Shown here in pieces: positions 7,696-10,862 of a stretch of DNA of 10,862 nt. This DNA is from Flavobacterium psychrophilum (GTDB lineage Bacteria; Bacteroidota; Bacteroidia; Flavobacteriales; Flavobacteriaceae): positions 1 to 10,862 of the forward strand of contig CAMCBB010000059.1 in the NCBI GenBank assembly GCA_945872875.1. Reading direction: 5' to 3'. The position numbers and the translations under genes are program-made. The stretch's first letter is position 1, and the number at the start of each line of letters is the position of its first letter. The notes below the pieces were generated by a model. That model worked only from the letters and a program-made list of their open reading frames with translations. It was not told the origin of the DNA and did not search any database.

Positions 7696-8673
7696 TTATT
7701 TATACATTACTTTTTTTACTGCTTTTACAACATCGGATGCATTTGGTAACCATTCTTTTAACAATGTTGGAGAATAAGGTGCTGGAGTATCGGCAGTTGT
7801 TATCCTTTGTACCGGTGCATCTAAGTAATCAAATGCTTTTTCTTGAACCATGTAAGTAATTTCTGATGCTACACTTGCAAATGGCCAAGCTTCTTCAAGA
7901 ACAACTAAACGATTTGTTTTCTTAACTGAATTAATAATTGCATCATAATCCATTGGACGAACCGTTCTTAAATCGATGATTTCACAAGAAATACCTTCTT
8001 TTTCTAATTCATCTGCAGCAATAAAAGCTTCTTTAATGATTTTACCAAATGAAACAATAGTAACATCGTTACCTTCTCTTTTTATATCGGCAACACCAAG
8101 TGGAATAATGTATTCTCCTTCTGGAACTTCACCTTTATCACCATACATTTGTTCTGATTCCATGAAAATAACTGGATCGTTATCTCTAATAGCAGCTTTT
8201 AATAATCCTTTAGCATCATAAACCGTAGAAGGTACCACCACTTTTAACCCTGGAGTATTTGCAAACCAGTTTTCAAATGCTTGCGAGTGTGTAGCTCCTA
8301 ATTGTCCTGCAGAAGCAGTAGGGCCACGAAACACCATTGGCATTGGAAATTGTCCCGCAGACATTTGTCGCATTTTAGCCGCATTATTTATAATTTGATC
8401 GATACCAACTAACGAAAAGTTGAAGGTCATATATTCTACAATAGGACGACATCCATTCATTGCAGATCCCACCGCAATTCCGGCAAAACCTAACTCAGCA
8501 ATTGGAGTATCAATAACACGTTTTGGTCCAAATTCATCCAACATTCCTTTGGACGCTTTGTAAGCACCATTGTATTCGGCAACTTCTTCTCCCATTAAAT
8601 AAACAGATTCATCGCGACGCATTTCTTCACTCATCGCTTCAGCAATAGCTTCTCTAAATTGTATTGTTCTCAT
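7696..8673 (-). CDS. pdhB: Pyruvate dehydrogenase E1 component, beta subunit
   Basis: With E1 alpha it forms the thiamine-diphosphate enzyme that decarboxylates pyruvate and passes the acetyl group to the lipoyl E2 of the pyruvate dehydrogenase complex. The 325-residue length is normal for E1 beta. Visible hallmarks are GEEVAEYNGAYKASKGM (28-44) and IDTPIAELGFAGIAVGSAMN (54-73), where Glu60 corresponds to the conserved Glu that contacts the thiamine aminopyrimidine. Further along are EYMTFNF, FRGPTASAGQLGATHSQ, and a C-terminal transketolase-like domain with DLRTVRPMD and VVLEEAWPFA. Sequence around TPIAELGFAGIAVG closely follows mitochondrial and alphaproteobacterial E1 beta, favouring pyruvate over branched-chain 2-oxoacids as substrate. 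E1 alpha, E2 and E3 are not in this window, so the complex is encoded at split loci. It is divergent from etfBA and has its own promoter box and terminator. Confidence 0.95.
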   Translation of the reverse strand: MRTIQFREAIAEAMSEEMRRDESVYLMGEEVAEYNGAYKASKGMLDEFGPKRVIDTPIAELGFAGIAVGSAMNGCRPIVEYMTFNFSLVGIDQIINNAAKMRQMSAGQFPMPMVFRGPTASAGQLGATHSQAFENWFANTPGLKVVVPSTVYDAKGLLKAAIRDNDPVIFMESEQMYGDKGEVPEGEYIIPLGVADIKREGNDVTIVSFGKIIKEAFIAADELEKEGISCEIIDLRTVRPMDYDAIINSVKKTNRLVVLEEAWPFASVASEITYMVQEKAFDYLDAPVQRITTADTPAPYSPTLLKEWLPNASDVVKAVKKVMYK

Positions 8674-8705
8674 ATGTAGAATTTCTAAATGTCAAATTTG
8701 GATAG

Positions 8706-8713
8706 CAAAAGTA
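8706..8713 (-). promoter_or_regulatory. Promoter -7 box of pdhB
   Basis: Read on the minus strand the sequence is TACTTTTG, an exact match to the Bacteroidota TAnnTTTG element. The expected -33 region carries TATG rather than TTTG at about 22 bases upstream, so that element is weak. The implied start lies near 8699, with a leader of about 26 bases. Confidence 0.55.
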
Positions 8714-8885
8714 AAAATTTTATATGATAAAAAAACATATTAAACCTAAATTATATCAATACAAATTAGCACTTTATAAATTCTTTTGTTCAAAGGTTTG
8801 TTTCTATCTTCAGCGAAATCGATATAATAGGGATAAAATTATTTTTTTTATTATGCACGCATATTAAAAATAGAAATATATTTTA

Positions 8886-8893
8886 TACTTTTA
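8886..8893 (+). promoter_or_regulatory. Possible promoter -7 box of etfBA
   Basis: TACTTTTA matches TAnnTTTG in all fixed positions except the last. It sits 28 bases before the etfB ATG, a distance like that of the other promoters in this window. No clear -33 TTG is visible upstream, so this is a tentative call. Confidence 0.3.
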
Positions 8894-8920
8894 CGGTCAG
8901 AAAAAAATAAAATTTATACC

Positions 8921-9667
8921 ATGAAAATATTAGTTTGCATAAGTCATGTACCCGATACTACATCCAAAATCAACTTTGTAAATGGCGATTCTGAATTTGA
9001 TACCAATGGCGTACAATATGTAATTAACCCAAATGATGAATTTGGTTTAACCAGAGCAATTTGGTTTCAAGAACAACAAGGAGCAACAGTAACTGTGGTT
9101 AATGTTGGCGGAGCCGATACGGAACCAACATTAAGAAAAGCTTTAGCAATAGGTGCAAACGAAGCAATTCGTGTAAATGCAAATCCAACTGACGGTTTTT
9201 TTGTTGCCAAACAATTAGCAGAAGTAATTAAAACAGGTGGATACGATTTAGTAATTTGTGGTAAAGAATCGTTAGATTACAATGGAGGAATGGTTCCTGG
9301 AATGTTAGCAGGATTACTAAACTATAACTTTGTAAATTCATGTACTGAAATCACAATTGATGGAAATTCTGCCAAAACAGCTAGAGAAATTGATGGTGGT
9401 AAAGAAATTATTTCGGCTAGCCTTCCTTTAATTATTGGAGGACAAAAAGGATTAGTTGAAGAGAAAGATTTGCGTATTCCAAATATGCGTGGAATTATGA
9501 CAGCAAGAACTAAAGTACTTACTATTTTAGAGCCTGTTGGAGCTGGCAATCAAACTAAAATCGTAAAATTTGAAAAACCTGCTGCTAAATCTGCAGTGAA
9601 ATTATTCTCAGCAGACGATATAGACGGATTGGTAAATGCTTTGCATAACGAAGCAAAAGTTATTTAA
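8921..9667 (+). CDS. etfB: Electron transfer flavoprotein, beta subunit
   Basis: Beta subunit of the cytoplasmic FAD/AMP heterodimer that accepts electrons from acyl-CoA and related dehydrogenases and hands them to ETF:quinone oxidoreductase. The 248-residue product has the usual ETF-beta length and order: MKILVCISHVPDT at the start, INPNDEFGLTRA (36-47), the nucleotide-binding GGYDLVICGKESLDYNGGMVPGMLA (about 106-130), and the dehydrogenase-recognition loop LRIPNMRGIMTARTK near residues 183-197. That loop keeps a leucine-arginine start, as in known ETF-beta docking loops. There are no extra domains and no sign of a bifurcating-type fusion. It is followed after 37 bases by etfA in the same orientation with no terminator between, so the two form an operon. 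Confidence 0.96.
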   Translation: MKILVCISHVPDTTSKINFVNGDSEFDTNGVQYVINPNDEFGLTRAIWFQEQQGATVTVVNVGGADTEPTLRKALAIGANEAIRVNANPTDGFFVAKQLAEVIKTGGYDLVICGKESLDYNGGMVPGMLAGLLNYNFVNSCTEITIDGNSAKTAREIDGGKEIISASLPLIIGGQKGLVEEKDLRIPNMRGIMTARTKVLTILEPVGAGNQTKIVKFEKPAAKSAVKLFSADDIDGLVNALHNEAKVI

Positions 9668-9704
9668 TTTCAAATTTTTAATTCAACATTTAAAATAATA
9701 TAAA

Positions 9705-10673
9705 ATGTCAATATTAATATACGCAGAATCATCTGAAGGCAAAATCAAAAAAGTAGCTTTTGAATTAGCTTCTTACGCAAAAAAAGTGGCCGATTCACTA
9801 GGAACATCTGTTACAGCGGTAACCATAAATTGCGGTGATGCTTCAGAATTATCTAAATATGGAGTTGCTAAAGTATTAAAAGTAAACAACGATAAATTAG
9901 CCAATTTTAACGCAAAAGCATATGCTGATGTGCTTAAACAAGCTGCACAAAAAGAAGGTTCTAAAGTTGTGGTTCTTTCTTCTACAACAGATAGTTTGTA
10001 CTTAGCTCCTTTAGTTTCTATTGGTCTAGAAGCAGGATTAGCCAGCAACGTAGTTGGCTTACCAATTTCTACAAGTCCGTTTCAAGTAAAAAGAACTGCT
10101 TTTTCAAATAAAGCATTCAACATTACCGAAATTGCAACCGATATTAAAGTGCTTGCAATAAGTAAAAATTCTTTCGGATTGGTAGAAAATGCTAATTCAT
10201 CATCTGAAGAAGATTTTGCTCCAAGCTTGAACGATGCTGATTTTTCTGTAAAAGTAGAATCTGTAGAAAAATCATCAGGAAAAGTTACCATCGCCGATGC
10301 CGATGTAGTAGTTTCTGGTGGACGCGGAATGAAAGGTCCAGAAAATTGGGGAATGCTTGAAGAATTAGCTTCAGTACTTGGTGCTGCAACCGCTTGTTCT
10401 AAACCAGTTTCTGACATTGGATGGCGCCCTCACAGTGAGCACGTTGGACAAACAGGAAAACCAGTGGCAACCAATTTATACATTGCAATCGGAATATCCG
10501 GAGCAATTCAACACATTGCCGGAATCAACTCCTCTAAAGTAAAATTAGTTATCAATACCGATCCAGAAGCGCCTTTCTTTAAAGTTGCCGACTACGGAAT
10601 TGTAGGCGATGCTTTTGATATTGTGCCTCGATTAACTCAAAAACTAAAAGAATTTAAGGCTCAAAATAGTTAA
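9705..10673 (+). CDS. etfA: Electron transfer flavoprotein, alpha subunit
   Basis: Alpha subunit of ETF; it binds the redox-active FAD. The 322-residue length is normal. The N-terminal domain (1 to about 190) is the nucleotide-binding-like fold that packs against EtfB. The C-terminal FAD domain starts near residue 200 and shows VVVSGGRGMKGPENW (201-215), SKPVSDIGW (232-240), VGQTGKPV (247-254), GISGAIQHIAGI (263-274) and DPEAPFFKVADYGIVGD (286-302). Thr250 and His270 correspond to the conserved flavin-contacting Thr and His. Most ETF-alpha proteins have Ser-Arg where this one has Ser-Lys (Lys233). I believe the Lys form is common in Flavobacteriaceae, so it is probably functional. It is the last gene of the etfBA operon; a strong terminator follows. 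Confidence 0.96.
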   Translation: MSILIYAESSEGKIKKVAFELASYAKKVADSLGTSVTAVTINCGDASELSKYGVAKVLKVNNDKLANFNAKAYADVLKQAAQKEGSKVVVLSSTTDSLYLAPLVSIGLEAGLASNVVGLPISTSPFQVKRTAFSNKAFNITEIATDIKVLAISKNSFGLVENANSSSEEDFAPSLNDADFSVKVESVEKSSGKVTIADADVVVSGGRGMKGPENWGMLEELASVLGAATACSKPVSDIGWRPHSEHVGQTGKPVATNLYIAIGISGAIQHIAGINSSKVKLVINTDPEAPFFKVADYGIVGDAFDIVPRLTQKLKEFKAQNS

Positions 10674-10695
10674 AAACCTTTAATTTAAAATAATT

Positions 10696-10736
10696 AATAA
10701 GCTATCCGAATAAAATTTCAGATAGCTTATTTTTTT
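10696..10736 (+). terminator. Rho-independent terminator of etfBA
   Basis: An 11-bp perfect stem (10696-10706 with 10721-10731; core AAGCTATC/GATAGCTT) is followed by a T run to 10736. Inside the 14-base loop GAA can pair with TTC across one mismatch. It begins 23 bases after the etfA stop codon. Confidence 0.92.
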
Positions 10737-10760
10737 GTTTTTAGAAGCAAAACTTTTTTG

Positions 10761-10768
10761 TTACTTTG
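10761..10768 (+). promoter_or_regulatory. Possible rightward promoter -7 box
   Basis: TTACTTTG differs from TAnnTTTG at one fixed position, and a TTG (10735-10737) lies 23 bases upstream as a possible -33 element. It would drive transcription rightward into the inverted repeat at 10780-10843 and toward whatever gene lies beyond the window. The -33 element overlaps the T run of the etfA terminator. Confidence 0.3.
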
Positions 10769-10779
10769 CAATGCCTTTT

Positions 10780-10843
10780 CCTGCTTTACGCAGTATCTTT
10801 ATTGTTTTAAGAAAAACAACAAAGGATACTAGCTTCAATCAGG
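10780..10843. repeat. Nested imperfect inverted repeat, likely dispersed intergenic repeat of Flavobacteriaceae
   Basis: A 64-base near-symmetrical structure. From outside in, the pairs are CCTG/CAGG (10780-10783 with 10840-10843), a symmetrical 6-by-6 internal loop, GC/GC, AGTATC/GATACT (10792-10797 with 10825-10830), TTT/AAA, one A-C mismatch, and TTGTTTT/AAAACAA, closing a 4-base loop. Two single-base bulges sit on the right arm. There is no T run after it, so it is not a simple terminator. Read on the minus strand, the conserved-looking ends are TAGCCCTGATTGAAGC and GCGTAAAGCAGGAAA, which resemble an intergenic repeat I recall seeing many times in Flavobacteriaceae genomes. I cannot count copies here, as only one lies in the window. 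Confidence 0.5.
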
Positions 10844-10862
10844 GCTAAGCAACAAACTTTGT

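Larger units (their letters stand above)
8674..8920. other. Divergent intergenic region between pdhB and etfB
   Basis: This AT-rich spacer of 247 bases has no open frame worth calling. It must hold the start signals for pdhB (leftward) and etfBA (rightward). The pdhB side has a good -7 box; the etfB side has only a near match. An 8-base palindrome CAAATTTG (8693-8700) lies between the pdhB -7 box and its ATG, and a small ATGC-AC-GCAT dyad is at 8853-8862. Neither is long enough to call an operator. Confidence 0.6.

Noticed and set aside
8797..8828. TTTG followed 22 bases later by TATAAT, resembling a sigma70-style promoter upstream of etfB.
   Set aside because: The Bacteroidota primary sigma factor uses TAnnTTTG, and TATAAT strings are expected by chance in such AT-rich DNA. 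The position, about 90 bases before etfB, is also less likely.
9773..10417. Minus-strand frames of 91 and 111 codons opposite etfA.
   Set aside because: These are mirror frames of a well-conserved gene, low in complexity and rich in Ser/Thr/Ala, with no independent support.
10771..10848. A 25-codon plus-strand frame beginning MPFPALRSIFIV just after a promoter-like TTACTTTG box.
   Set aside because: It coincides almost exactly with the nested inverted repeat, so its codons follow the palindrome and not a protein. Such repeats often produce short spurious frames. I would revisit it only if many repeat copies keep the frame open.
1..10862. Search by eye for defence systems, transposases, phage genes, CRISPR repeats, tRNA or rRNA.
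   Set aside because: Every substantial frame is accounted for by housekeeping or envelope genes, and no repeat array or RNA gene motif was seen.

Overview
The window looks like a chromosomal segment of a Flavobacteriaceae bacterium, most likely Flavobacterium or a close relative. The evidence is AT-rich sequence with short AT-rich 5' leaders lacking strong Shine-Dalgarno sites, several promoter -7 boxes of the Bacteroidota type (TAnnTTTG), a lysyl-tRNA synthetase with the C-terminal extension I associate with Bacteroidota, an outer-membrane DUF5686 protein, and the gene order pdhB / etfB-etfA.

Positions 1-8673 are read entirely on the minus strand. In the direction of transcription (right to left) they carry pdhB (pyruvate dehydrogenase E1 beta) with its own terminator, a carboxypeptidase-regulatory-like/DUF5686 outer-membrane protein, hppA (membrane proton pyrophosphatase) with promoter and terminator, lysS with promoter, a 114-residue secreted protein of unknown function with terminator, and the first 19 codons of another secreted protein cut by the window edge. 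A 247-bp divergent intergenic region (8674-8920) separates pdhB from the plus-strand etfB-etfA pair, which ends in a strong terminator. The last 120 bases contain a nested imperfect inverted repeat that resembles an intergenic repeat family I recall from Flavobacteriaceae.

Functionally this is mostly housekeeping. PdhB feeds acetyl-CoA production, EtfAB carries electrons from acyl-CoA and similar dehydrogenases to the quinone pool, HppA recovers energy from pyrophosphate released by biosynthesis (including the aminoacylation catalysed by LysS), and the DUF5686 protein sits in the outer membrane. I see no defence system, transposase, phage gene, CRISPR array, tRNA or rRNA.

The most unusual content is in HppA. 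It has an approximately 135-residue C-terminal extension, probably periplasmic, with 11 cysteines and a duplicated 14-residue Cys motif. It also has a relocated gate glutamate (Glu185 present, Gly247 in place of the usual Glu), as in the F. johnsoniae-type K+-dependent proton pumps. The terminal repeat at 10780-10843 is the other item worth following.
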